From contig DBQU01000121.1 of NCBI GenBank assembly GCA_002305765.1, positions 1 to 20,861 of the forward strand: a DNA stretch of 20,861 nt, written 5' to 3'. The notes beneath the pieces are model-generated. The model was not told the origin of the DNA. It was given only the letters and a program-made list of their open reading frames with translations, and did no database searches. The DNA comes from Deltaproteobacteria bacterium UBA1386 (GTDB lineage Bacteria; Desulfobacterota; Syntrophorhabdia; Syntrophorhabdales; Syntrophorhabdaceae). Below, piece by piece: positions 1-8,866 of this stretch. Position 1 is the stretch's first letter. The number at the start of each line of letters is the position of its first letter. The translations under genes and the position numbers were made by a program.

Positions 1-1
1 C

Positions 2-331
2 TACGCCGCCCCGACAATGTTCGGCCTCCAGGCGAACCTGTCATGGTGGATCACCAACGCCCTTCAGCTGAACGGCAACTACGGCTACCTGAAACACAAC
101 GCCAGCAACTACGCCCGGAACCTCGTGGTCAACAACTACAACATGACCCAGAGCTACGGCGCAAACCTGCTGTGGGATGCGAACCAGGCTATGAGGTTCG
201 GTGTCCAGTGGGTCCGGAACTACACGGGCTACAACGGATACGGCAACCCTGCAGTCAGCGTGGGCACGGGTAATGCCGACCGCACAGGCGTGGCCGATGT
301 TTACAGATTCGGCGCCTGGTACTTCTTCTAA
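2..331 (+). CDS. C-terminal part of an outer-membrane porin-like beta-barrel protein (5' end outside the window)
   Basis: The reading frame is open from the left edge of the window, with five codons before the first ATG at 17, so this is the last ~109 residues of a longer protein. The translation shows alternating aromatic and polar residues, many Asn, Tyr and Gly, and strand-turn-strand periodicity (for example NGNYGYL, SYGANLLWD, RFGVQWV). It ends in RFGAWYFF, with a terminal Phe and aromatic residues on alternating positions. That is the C-terminal signature recognised by the BAM machinery in outer-membrane barrels. Substrate and exact family cannot be told from this fragment. Similar C-termini are seen in porins and in DcaP-like trimeric channels, so the name is generic. 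A strong intrinsic terminator follows 22 nt after the stop. The beta-barrel call is fairly secure and the specific function is open. Confidence 0.7.
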   Translation, partial: YAAPTMFGLQANLSWWITNALQLNGNYGYLKHNASNYARNLVVNNYNMTQSYGANLLWDANQAMRFGVQWVRNYTGYNGYGNPAVSVGTGNADRTGVADVYRFGAWYFF

Positions 332-353
332 GAAGCACATTACCGTACACAGG

Positions 354-379
354 AAAGGGGCCTTCGGGCCCCTTTTTTT
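354..379 (+). terminator. Rho-independent terminator of the porin-like gene
   Basis: A GGGGCC/GGCCCC stem closed by a TTCG tetraloop is extended by AAA/TTT pairing and followed by a run of seven T (373-379). It lies 22 nt after the stop codon at 331. On the minus strand the tail is only TTTCC, so it should act mainly on plus-strand transcription. Confidence 0.92.
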
Positions 380-380
380 G

Positions 381-505
381 CTTGAACCGCTTGAACCGCT
401 TGAACCGTTTCAACCGCTCGGAAAGGCAAGAATATTAGGGAACGTTCGACGAGCGAGCATTTCGCCCTTTCTTTGAACGTTCAAGCGGTTCAAGCGGTTG
501 CAACC
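381..505. repeat. Nonamer tandem repeat with a 21-bp inverted copy, between convergent genes
   Basis: Three perfect copies of CTTGAACCG lie at 381-407, followed by a degenerate fourth (TTTCAACCG, 408-416). Bases 385-405 are the exact reverse complement of 479-499, giving a 21-bp stem around a ~73-nt loop. Inside the loop, GAACGTTC occurs at 440-447 and again at 475-482, and GAAAGG (421 region) can pair with CCCTTTC (465 region). The element sits between the terminator of the porin-like gene and the end of the convergent flavoprotein gene. No T-tract follows the stem on either strand, so it is not a standard intrinsic terminator. It may be a REP-like or mobile short repeat, and part of it recurs at 13785-13802. 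Confidence 0.75.
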
Positions 506-507
506 AT

Positions 508-1347
508 CTACTTCCCCGGTGGCTCCACCCACTCACCGTCGTCCCTGTAAGGGATGATGGTCTTCATGATCTCTCTTTTCCTGTCGTTGAAGCGTTCCTT
601 CATGCCCCGCAGCCATTCGCGGTGAAGGAGTATGTGTTCGGGAGAGCCCAGGATACCACCATCCTTCCCTTTGACGAACCGGCCTTGCGGCCCGATGGTG
701 AAAGAACCGTGGCAAACGGTGCAGACGAAGCCTGTCGGGACAACGCGGATGATCTCGCAGCCGCAGAAGGGGCACCCCCCTGCCCTCCTTCGCTTCCCCC
801 GTGAGAAGAGCGCCTTTCCAAGGCGCGTGGCCCGTCCGGCGTTGGCCTTGTTCATGAGGGCCTCGCCGGGGAGCGCCGCCTCGATGGAAAGACTCGCCTT
901 GACGGACAGCCCGAGAAAGGCCGCAAGGGTCTCGAGCGTCTGGGGCGCCGCTCCGATCCGCCCCGGCATTCCGTAGAAATTGAGAAGGACCGCCGGTTTG
1001 CCGTGGGTCTTCTCGAGGATGTCGAAGAAGAGGAACCCCCTGTCGAGAACGGCCTTGATGCTGGCGTTCGCCCCGAGGTAATAGACAGGGGAGGCGATGA
1101 TGAAGGCGTCGGCGTTCGCGATCTCACCGAGGAGGAAGGCCATGTCGTCCTCCACCGGACACTTCCTGCCCACGACACATCCGTAGCAGGCCCGGCACCT
1201 TCCTATCTTCAGCGATGTGAGCCTCAGGAGCCTCAACCTGTGCGCTTCCGGGATGTTCCGGGACACCTCCTTGGCGAAGGTTTCGCAATTTCCGAGGATC
1301 CTCGGTGAAGCGATGAGCGCAAGAACTGTCGGTGTTCTGGTATCCAT
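508..1347 (-). CDS. Flavodoxin-fold NAD(P)H-dependent FMN reductase / iron-sulfur flavoprotein-like protein with a C-terminal zinc-ribbon-like tail
   Basis: This 279-residue protein has the N-terminal pattern of the NADPH-dependent FMN reductase family (VLALIASPRILGNCET, residues 8-23, a phosphate-binding loop for FMN) and the later IIASPVYYLGANASIK segment (83-98). Between them is a compact cysteine motif, C51-x2-C54-x2-C57-x5-C63, resembling the 4Fe-4S motif of archaeal and bacterial Isf iron-sulfur flavoproteins; a cluster is inferred, not shown. After the flavodoxin domain comes a C-terminal module with C192-x2-C195 and C209-x2-C212, which looks like a zinc ribbon or second metal site. 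The ATG at 1347 is chosen because AGGGAGG lies just upstream and the family consensus begins there; a longer TTG-start frame to 1410 adds 21 unlike residues. Probably a cytosolic redox enzyme. Partner and substrate are unknown. Transcribed alone, divergently from ftsH. Confidence 0.8.
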   Translation of the reverse strand: MDTRTPTVLALIASPRILGNCETFAKEVSRNIPEAHRLRLLRLTSLKIGRCRACYGCVVGRKCPVEDDMAFLLGEIANADAFIIASPVYYLGANASIKAVLDRGFLFFDILEKTHGKPAVLLNFYGMPGRIGAAPQTLETLAAFLGLSVKASLSIEAALPGEALMNKANAGRATRLGKALFSRGKRRRAGGCPFCGCEIIRVVPTGFVCTVCHGSFTIGPQGRFVKGKDGGILGSPEHILLHREWLRGMKERFNDRKREIMKTIIPYRDDGEWVEPPGK

Positions 1348-1504
1348 AGCATCCTGGTCCCTCCCTGCGACCCGTATCGTTCTTATTGCACACCAGGGCG
1401 TCAAAAGCAAGGGAGAAAGAAGGGATCAGGGGGCAGGCCCCGGGAGGCGCATGACCTCCCGTGCCTTGAAATGCAAAGGTTTTTATTGTCTTTTCCCCGT
1501 TCCC

Positions 1505-1525
1505 TTAACCCCAAGACCTGAAACC
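1505..1525 (+). repeat. Short heptad repeat upstream of the ftsH promoter
   Basis: Three consecutive 7-bp units, TTAACCC, CAAGACC and TGAAACC, share an xxxRACC-like pattern. TGAAACC recurs exactly at 16507-16513. The units are degenerate, so alone this would be weak. It is listed because of the better copies elsewhere in the window. Confidence 0.4.
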
Positions 1526-1547
1526 CGACTGTTAATGCCTGACAATA

Positions 1548-1577
1548 TTGAAAATTATGGCCTTCTTGTGGTACACT
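1548..1577 (+). promoter_or_regulatory. Sigma70-type promoter of ftsH
   Basis: TTGAAA at 1548-1553 and TACACT at 1572-1577 are separated by 18 nt, with a TGG extended -10 element at 1569-1571. A start site about 7 nt after the -10 would fall at or beside 1584, immediately before the ATG at 1585. The ftsH message from this promoter would therefore have almost no 5' leader. The promoter call is by consensus only. Confidence 0.6.
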
Positions 1578-1584
1578 CTGACCT

Positions 1585-3388
<1,804 letters not shown>

Positions 3389-3411
<23 letters not shown>

Positions 3412-4207
3412 GACAACCCCCGTCATCATGGGGATCCTCAATGTCACCCCTGACTCTTTTTCCGATGGGGGCAGACACCGAAGCACGGAGGATGCCGTCG
3501 ACCACGCCCGGCTGATGATCGAGGAAGGCGCGGACATCATCGACGTCGGCGGAGAATCGACCCGGCCCTTTTCAGAACCTGTAGCCGAAAAAGAAGAGAT
3601 CCGTCGGGTAATACCTGTTATAGAGAGGCTTCACGAGATACCCGGCGCGTTCATCTCCGTCGATACGTACAAGGCGAACGTGGCCCGGGAAGCCCTCAAG
3701 GCGGGAGCCGACATGGTCAACGACATCAGCGGCCTCACGTACGACGACGCCATGGCAGGGGTCATCGCCGGGAATGACGCCCACGCGGTCATCATGCACA
3801 TCAAGGGCACGCCACGCAACATGCAGGAGAACCCCTGGTACGATGACGTCGTCGGCGAGATCAGCGCGTTCCTCCATGAACGGGTGGAATACGCCGTGCG
3901 GAGCGGGGTCGACAGGGAGAAGATCGTCATCGACCCGGGCATCGGTTTCGGGAAACGGGTGGAGGACAACCTGCGCATCCTCAAGATGCTCAGGGCCTTC
4001 CATGAACTGGGCAGGCCCGTCCTCATCGGCACCTCGATGAAGTCTTTCATAGGGAAGCTGACGGACATGCCCCTTGAAGAGAGGGTGGAGGGGACCCTGG
4101 CAAGCCTCGCCGTCGCGATCATGAACGGGGCTGATGTGCTGAGGGTCCATGATGTGAGGGGCGCGAAAAAGGTCCTCAAGATCGTGAAGGCGGTAATGGA
4201 CGCATGA
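3389..4207 (+). CDS. folP: Dihydropteroate synthase
   Basis: Condenses 6-hydroxymethyl-7,8-dihydropterin diphosphate with p-aminobenzoate to give dihydropteroate in folate synthesis, in the cytosol. The TIM-barrel signatures appear in order: MGILNVTPDSFSDGG (pterin and diphosphate site), IIDVGGESTRP, ISVDTY, VNDISG, IDPGIGFGK, and the C-terminal VLRVHDV. The length, 272 residues, is typical. The start is ambiguous. ATG 3389 gives MAWAFQ and has AGGGA upstream; ATG 3368 lies in the same frame with GGAG close before it and would add 7 residues. Either way the gene overlaps the end of ftsH (stop at 3411). It ends in an ATGA overlap with cdaA. Confidence 0.95.
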
Positions 4208-4944
4208 TACCCAACGTCAGATGGCAGGACATCCTCGATATCATTGTCGTCGCCTTCATCATCTACCGCATCTTCGTCGTCATAAAGGGGACGCGGGCAA
4301 TACAGCTCCTTCTCGGCCTCGTGATCGTCATGTTCGCCTTCGCCATCGCGAAGAGGCTGGAGCTTTTTACCTTAAGCTGGATATTCAACAGCTTCATAGG
4401 CTCCATCGTGTTCGTGGTCATCGTCATATTCCAGGACGACCTGAGGAGGCTTCTTCTTGCCCTCGGGAGGAGCCCTTTCTTCCGCAAGATCAGCTACGTC
4501 AAGGAGACCCTTTTTCTCGATGAACTGATGAATGCCTGCCTGGTCATGAAAAAGCGTACCATGGGCGCCCTCATTGTCATTGAACGGGAGGTCGGGCTGG
4601 AAGAGTTCATGGAGGCAGGGGTGCGCTTCGACGCCGAGGTGAACGCCGAACTCGTTGTCAGCATCTTTCAGTTCGCGTCACCGCTGCACGACGGAGCGCT
4701 GATAATCAGGGAAGGAAGGATCGTCTCGGCAGGATGTGTGCTTCCCCTGACGACGGCCGATGAGATCGACAAGACCCTGGGCACCCGCCACCGGGCCGCC
4801 ATGGGCATCACCGAGGTCACTGATGCCGTTTCCATCGTCGTTTCGGAGGAGAGAGGCGTGATATCCTACGCGCAGCACGGGCAGATCCATGGCAATATCA
4901 GCACCGATGAACTCAGGCGTGTGCTCAAGGAGGTCTTGAGCTGA
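4204..4944 (+). CDS. cdaA: Diadenylate cyclase CdaA (c-di-AMP synthase)
   Basis: Makes cyclic di-AMP from two ATP at the inner face of the membrane. Residues ~10-76 contain three hydrophobic segments (around 10-28, 31-50 and 58-76), followed by the DisA_N/DAC catalytic domain. Its two hallmark motifs are intact: DGA at 163-165 (within LHDGALII) and RHR at 195-197 (within GTRHRAAMG). The length of 246 residues is close to the usual ~270 for CdaA. The start codon overlaps the folP stop (ATGA, 4204-4207), implying translational coupling. The next gene is its YbbR-domain partner, as in Firmicutes cdaA-cdaR loci. Both catalytic motifs are present, so activity is expected. Confidence 0.95.
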   Translation: MIPNVRWQDILDIIVVAFIIYRIFVVIKGTRAIQLLLGLVIVMFAFAIAKRLELFTLSWIFNSFIGSIVFVVIVIFQDDLRRLLLALGRSPFFRKISYVKETLFLDELMNACLVMKKRTMGALIVIEREVGLEEFMEAGVRFDAEVNAELVVSIFQFASPLHDGALIIREGRIVSAGCVLPLTTADEIDKTLGTRHRAAMGITEVTDAVSIVVSEERGVISYAQHGQIHGNISTDELRRVLKEVLS

Positions 4945-4963
4945 AGAAGGGACCGAAACGGCT

Positions 4964-5659
4964 ATGATGAGAACCGTCTTCGAAAGATACGTGCTCAAGG
5001 ACTGGAAGCTGAAGCTCCTTTCGCTGGGACTCGCCATCATGCTCTGGTATACCGTGTTCCAGATCGGAGAACCGAAGAAGGATATAACCGTTCCTCTGAC
5101 CATCTCCGGCCTGGCGAAGAACATGGTGGTGATGAAGATGGACCCGGAGAGGGTCATCGTCACCGTGAGCGGCCGCGTCTCGATGCTCAAGGACATCAAG
5201 GAGCGTGATGTAACGGCCATCCTCAACATGAACGGGGCGAAAGAAGGCCCGGTGGTCTTCGAGATGTCCAAGACGAGCGTGGCGGTGCCGAAGGGAATAG
5301 ATATAGTGGAGGTCCGGCCGGGTACGGTAAAGGTCACCCTTGACAGGATCATCGAGAAGAAGCTCAAAGTGACCCCCGTGCTGGACAAAAAATGGACCGG
5401 CCGCTACGATGTCATTCACACAAGCCCGCAGTTTGTCATCGCTGAGGGTCCGCGCAAGGTCCTCGAAAAGATTACGGACATAGAGACGCTTCCGGCAAAC
5501 GGCAGTCTGAACCGCAGCGAAGAGGTCGTCGATGTCGGATTCAACATCGAGGAGCTGTCCCGGGTCAAGGTGCGACCCGATTCGGCACACATGATACTGA
5601 AGCGCCGTGGCGGAAGGGAGACCACCGGGGATGGGACCGGCCCCTCGATCGGACGATAA
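4964..5659 (+). CDS. cdaR: YbbR-domain protein, CdaA regulator CdaR-like
   Basis: The 231-residue product starts with a short cytoplasmic basic segment and one transmembrane helix (about residues 15-35, KLLSLGLAIMLWYTVF), followed by an extracytoplasmic region. That region carries repeated YbbR-type beta-rich units, with phrases such as VTVSGRVSMLKDI and the later RYDVIHTSPQFVIAEGPRKVL. In Firmicutes, CdaR binds CdaA in the membrane and modulates c-di-AMP synthesis. Here the same role is inferred from adjacency (19-nt gap) and architecture. It is shorter than the four-repeat CdaR of Bacillus, probably two YbbR units. In many genomes glmM follows; here pdxJ does, after a 65-nt spacer. Confidence 0.88.
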   Translation: MMRTVFERYVLKDWKLKLLSLGLAIMLWYTVFQIGEPKKDITVPLTISGLAKNMVVMKMDPERVIVTVSGRVSMLKDIKERDVTAILNMNGAKEGPVVFEMSKTSVAVPKGIDIVEVRPGTVKVTLDRIIEKKLKVTPVLDKKWTGRYDVIHTSPQFVIAEGPRKVLEKITDIETLPANGSLNRSEEVVDVGFNIEELSRVKVRPDSAHMILKRRGGRETTGDGTGPSIGR

Positions 5660-5724
5660 CGCCCCGGGTCTTCGGGTGAGCAGCGGGCCGGGACCGCTCA
5701 AATACAGCTTTCGGAGGAAGGAAG

Positions 5725-6441
5725 ATGCCTGAGCTCATGGTAAACATCGATCACGTGGCCACGCTGCGGGAAGCACGGGGCATTCACTATCCCGATCCCG
5801 TCTTCGCGGCAGGTATCGCGGAGATGGCCGGGGCCACGGGGATCATCATACACCTTCGCGAAGACCGCAGGCACATCAAGGACCGCGACCTCAGGATCCT
5901 TCGCGACGTGGTGCGAACGAAGCTCAATCTCGAAATGGCGGCAACGCCGGAGATGACGAAGATAGCGGCCTCCACGAAACCCGACATGATCACCCTCGTC
6001 CCCGAGAAGCGCCAGGAACTCACGACCGAGGGCGGCCTCGACGTCATCAAGTTCGCCGGGAAGATCGAGAAGGTGATAGCCGCGGTCAAGAAGCGGGGCA
6101 TAGCCGTTTCCCTCTTCATAGACCCTGTGGAGCCTCAGATCAGGGCATCGGCCGGGATCGGCGCCGACATGATCGAGATCCACACGGGTTCCTACGCCGA
6201 GGCCCGCACCGCGAGAATGACGAAGAGAGAGCTCGACAAGGTCATCCGGGCGGCAGTGCTCGGTAAAGAACTCGGTCTCGGCGTCAACGCCGGCCACGGG
6301 CTCCACTACCACAACGCGAGGGAGATCGCCGTGATCCCCCAAATAGACGAACTGTCGATCGGCCACAGCATAATAGCCCGCGCCCTCTTCGTCGGCCTCG
6401 ACAGAGCGGTAAAAGACATGATAGAGGTGATAAAAAAATGA
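5725..6441 (+). CDS. pdxJ: Pyridoxine 5'-phosphate synthase
   Basis: Condenses 1-deoxy-D-xylulose 5-phosphate with 3-amino-2-oxopropyl phosphate to form pyridoxine 5'-phosphate, the last ring-forming step of the DXP-dependent vitamin B6 pathway. The 238-residue TIM barrel shows VNIDHVATLREARG (6-19), the HLREDRRHI segment, NLEMA with Glu70 (aligning with catalytic Glu72 of the E. coli enzyme), VPEKRQELTTEGGLD (from residue 92), EIHTGSYA and NAGHGLHYHN. A strong ribosome site, GGAGGAAGGAAG, directly precedes ATG 5725. Its TGA stop is the first three bases of the heptad repeat that fills the gap to acpS. Confidence 0.97.
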   Translation: MPELMVNIDHVATLREARGIHYPDPVFAAGIAEMAGATGIIIHLREDRRHIKDRDLRILRDVVRTKLNLEMAATPEMTKIAASTKPDMITLVPEKRQELTTEGGLDVIKFAGKIEKVIAAVKKRGIAVSLFIDPVEPQIRASAGIGADMIEIHTGSYAEARTARMTKRELDKVIRAAVLGKELGLGVNAGHGLHYHNAREIAVIPQIDELSIGHSIIARALFVGLDRAVKDMIEVIKK

Positions 6442-6557
6442 CCAATAACCAAATCACAATTGACCAAACGTAACGACAGTTCTTCCCCTTTGGAGACCAA
6501 GTCCGGTTACCGATCATTGGTCAATTGGTTATTGGAATTTGGTCATTGGTTATTCAG
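6439..6557. repeat. Inverted pair of heptad-repeat arrays between pdxJ and acpS
   Basis: The left arm reads TGACCAA, TAACCAA, ATCACAA, T, TGACCAA (6439-6467) and starts inside the pdxJ stop codon. The right arm (6517-6552), read on the minus strand, is TAACCAA, TGACCAA, ATTCCAA, TAACCAA, T, TGACCAA. Both arms use the same 7-bp unit T(G/A)ACCAA and carry the same single extra T. They can pair over about 28 nt around a ~50-nt loop. The element ends 5 nt before the acpS ATG and supplies its whole leader, which has no evident Shine-Dalgarno sequence. It is A+T-richer than its surroundings, which suggests acquisition or expansion of a repeat here. Confidence 0.8.
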
Positions 6558-6881
6558 ATGATTGGGATCGATATCGTTGATATAGCGCGGATTGGCGGGG
6601 TGCTCGAAAGGCACGGGGAGAGATTTCTCGAGAAGGTGTTCTCGGCCTCGGAGATCGCGCGCGCGCATGGAACGAAACGCTTGCAGGAATACCTTGCCGG
6701 GAGGTTTGCCGCGAAGGAGGCCTTCATGAAGGCGCGGGGCGGGCGGCTCCCCTGGCGGGATATCGAGGTGCTGAGCGAAAAAGGCAGGCCTTTCATCGTA
6801 TACCGGGGCAGGCGTTATGACGGGGTCAGCATCTCCCACGAGAGATCGTACGCGGTATCCGTCGTCATCTGCGGCGACTGA
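6558..6881 (+). CDS. acpS: Holo-[acyl-carrier-protein] synthase
   Basis: Transfers 4'-phosphopantetheine from CoA to apo-ACP, activating it for fatty-acid synthesis; a cytosolic trimeric enzyme. The product has 107 residues, a little short for the family (about 120). It has the diagnostic MIGIDIVDIARI with Mg2+-binding Asp5, FAAKEAFMKA with Glu54, and the closing SISHERSYAVSVVI strand. The ATG at 6558 is chosen because the family begins exactly at this MIGID motif. The frame stays open upstream to a TTG at 6525, but those codons are repeat sequence. There is no clear ribosome site, so expression may depend on read-through from pdxJ or on the repeat structure. nnr follows after 19 nt, a common acpS-nnr pairing. 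Confidence 0.95.
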   Translation: MIGIDIVDIARIGGVLERHGERFLEKVFSASEIARAHGTKRLQEYLAGRFAAKEAFMKARGGRLPWRDIEVLSEKGRPFIVYRGRRYDGVSISHERSYAVSVVICGD

Positions 6882-6900
6882 CAAAGGGGGCATGAAACAC

Positions 6901-8475
6901 ATGAAGGTCCTTTCACCGAAGAGAATGGCACGCTATGACGAATACGCCATCAAGACCTGGGGCATCCCCTCGGCGGTGCTCATGGAGAACGCCGGAAGGA
7001 ACACGTACCGGCTCATGAAGGAACGCTACCTCGCCGGCGGCGAGACCATTGCCGTCATCTGCGGCCGCGGCAACAACGGCGGAGACGGGTTCGTCATCGC
7101 CCGCTATGCCCTGATCGGCGGTTTCCGGGTGCGTGCATACCTCATCGGGAGGAAGTCGGACTTGAAAGGTGACGCGGCCCTGAACATGGGGCTTTTCGAA
7201 TCCCTCTCGGGAGAGGTCATCGAATGCGTGGAAAAGACGAAACCCGTCAGGACAGGTATCGGTGAGGCGGACATCATCGTCGACGCCATCTTCGGAACGG
7301 GCCTTTCGAAACCCGTGGGCGGAATGGAAAAGACCGTCATCGACGCGATCAACGCCTCGGGAAAGCCCGTCATCGCTGTCGACATACCCTCCGGCATCGA
7401 CGGGGCCACGGGCAAGGCCCTGGGAAGCGCCGTCCACGGGCTCCACACCTTCACCTACGCGTACCCGAAGCCGGGGCAGGTCTTAAGTCCCGGCGCCGAC
7501 CACTGCGGCAGCCTCACGGTCATCGACATATCCATCCCTTCCTTCGTCGAGAAGGAGGTCGGCTTCGACGGGGAGATAACCGACGGCGACATGATGCGGG
7601 GCTTTCTCAAAAGGCGCCTCCCCTCGTCCCACAAGGGGAGCTTCGGCCACGCCGTCGTCATTGCCGGTTCGCCGGGGAAAACAGGGGCGGCGCACATGGC
7701 ATCGCTCGCCGCCCTCAAGATCGGCGCCGGGCTTGTCACACTGGTCATCCCCGAGACATTGAACGCCATACTGGAGGCAAAGACGACGGAGGTCATGACA
7801 TATCCCGTCGCGGATGACGGCAGGGGTTTCTTCATCCCCGGGTCCTTCGACGAGATAGCCACCTTCGTGGAAGATAAGGACGTGGTGATCATGGGTCCCG
7901 GCCTTTCCCAGAACGAGGGGGTCATGGAGCTCGTACGAAGGATATACCGGGAGATCGACAAACCCTTCGTCATAGACGCCGACGGCATCAACGCGTTCCG
8001 GGGACACACGCGGCTCCTGAAGAAGAAAGGAGGCGAGGCCGTCCTGACGCCGCATCCGGGGGAGTTGGCCCGCCTCATCGACAAGACCCCGAAAGAGGTG
8101 AACGACGATCGGATGGGCACGGCGCTCGCCTGTGCCCGCGCATGGGGCGTGAGCATCCTCCTCAAAGGAGCCGCCAGCGTGCTCGCCACGCCCGATGGCC
8201 AAATGTTCATCAACCCCACGGGAAATCCTTCCCTCGCGAAAGGAGGAAGCGGGGATATCCTGACGGGCTTTATCGGCGGTCTTGCCTCCCAGGGCTACAG
8301 CCTGACCCGGAGCACCCTTCTTGGGGCGTACCTCCACGGGTACATGGCCGACACCTGGGTGGAGAACCATTCCGACATGGACCTTCTCGCCCTTGACCTC
8401 GTGACGGGATTGGGCGACGCTATCGAGGAGATCCGTAATGGGACGGACAGAGTATATATCGAAAGATCCCTCTGA
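6901..8475 (+). CDS. nnr: Bifunctional NAD(P)H-hydrate epimerase / ADP-dependent NAD(P)H-hydrate dehydratase
   Basis: Repairs damaged NAD(P)H: the N-terminal domain epimerises R- to S-NAD(P)HX and the C-terminal domain dehydrates S-NAD(P)HX using ADP. The 524 residues are the standard fused length. The N-terminal YjeF_N-like half shows AVLMENAGRN, CGRGNNGGDGFVIAR, VDAIFGTGLSKPVGG and AVDIPSGIDGATG. The C-terminal ribokinase-like half shows KGSFGHAVVIAGSPGKTGAA, MGPGLSQNEG, VIDADGINAF, LTPHPGELARL and NPSLAKGGSGDILTGF. ATG 6901 is preferred because AAAGGGGG (6883-6890) is ten nucleotides upstream; ATG 6892 is too close to it. The end overlaps tsaE by 38 nt. Confidence 0.96.
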   Translation: MKVLSPKRMARYDEYAIKTWGIPSAVLMENAGRNTYRLMKERYLAGGETIAVICGRGNNGGDGFVIARYALIGGFRVRAYLIGRKSDLKGDAALNMGLFESLSGEVIECVEKTKPVRTGIGEADIIVDAIFGTGLSKPVGGMEKTVIDAINASGKPVIAVDIPSGIDGATGKALGSAVHGLHTFTYAYPKPGQVLSPGADHCGSLTVIDISIPSFVEKEVGFDGEITDGDMMRGFLKRRLPSSHKGSFGHAVVIAGSPGKTGAAHMASLAALKIGAGLVTLVIPETLNAILEAKTTEVMTYPVADDGRGFFIPGSFDEIATFVEDKDVVIMGPGLSQNEGVMELVRRIYREIDKPFVIDADGINAFRGHTRLLKKKGGEAVLTPHPGELARLIDKTPKEVNDDRMGTALACARAWGVSILLKGAASVLATPDGQMFINPTGNPSLAKGGSGDILTGFIGGLASQGYSLTRSTLLGAYLHGYMADTWVENHSDMDLLALDLVTGLGDAIEEIRNGTDRVYIERSL

Positions 8476-8866
8476 AACTATAGACATCGGGGAAATGATA
8501 GGCCGCTCGGCCTCGGCCGGCGAGGTCTACGCGATCTACGGCGACCTCGGAGCGGGAAAGACCCAGTTCGTCAAGGGCATCGCGCGGGGCCTTGGCGTCC
8601 CCGACTGGGAATACGTGGTGAGCCCCTCGTTTACGCTCATGAACGTGTACGAAGGCGCGATGACGCTCTGTCATGTGGACCTCTATCGCCTTGAAGAAGC
8701 GGACCTTGGCGACCTCAATATCGAAGAGTTCCTTGCCGGAGGGATCGTCGCCGTCGAGTGGGCGGAAAGGTCCCGCTGGTGGGAGGGAGTGATAGAGGTG
8801 CGCATAGAAATTAGTGGAGAAATGGAACGGAAAATTGTTATTATCAAGCATGAAAATCAGGGTTGA
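8438..8866 (+). CDS. tsaE: tRNA threonylcarbamoyladenosine biosynthesis ATPase TsaE
   Basis: ATPase partner of TsaB and TsaD in forming t6A at position 37 of ANN-decoding tRNAs. The 142-residue protein has Walker A GDLGAGKT (35-42), SPSFTLMN (the family's SPTFTL element), HVDLYRLE, and VEWAER near the C-terminus, all characteristic of YjeE/TsaE. GAGGAG at 8425-8430 is well placed before ATG 8438, which lies inside the 3' end of nnr; the nnr-tsaE overlap suggests coupled translation. The tsaB and tsaD partner genes are not in the window. Confidence 0.95.
   Translation: MGRTEYISKDPSETIDIGEMIGRSASAGEVYAIYGDLGAGKTQFVKGIARGLGVPDWEYVVSPSFTLMNVYEGAMTLCHVDLYRLEEADLGDLNIEEFLAGGIVAVEWAERSRWWEGVIEVRIEISGEMERKIVIIKHENQG

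Noticed and set aside
201..476. A 91-codon open frame running through the porin end, terminator and repeat
   Set aside because: Its translation is repeat-derived (LEPLEPLEPFQPL) and overlaps a real terminator; no coding support.
381..500. CRISPR-like array
   Set aside because: The units are 9 bp with no spacers between them and no cas genes are present; this is a tandem/inverted repeat.
1429..1461. Terminator in the ftsH-flavoprotein divergent spacer
   Set aside because: Two hairpins (GGGGCAGGCCCC and CGGGAGG/CCTCCCG) are possible, but neither has a T-tract and both flanking genes point away, so there is no transcript that needs ending here.
6525..6557. An upstream TTG start adding 11 residues to AcpS
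   Set aside because: The added codons are entirely heptad-repeat sequence, and the family begins at MIGID (ATG 6558).
7483..8487. A 334-codon open frame on the minus strand opposite nnr
   Set aside because: Shadow of the NAD(P)HX repair gene; composition rich in Gly, His and Arg and no domain.
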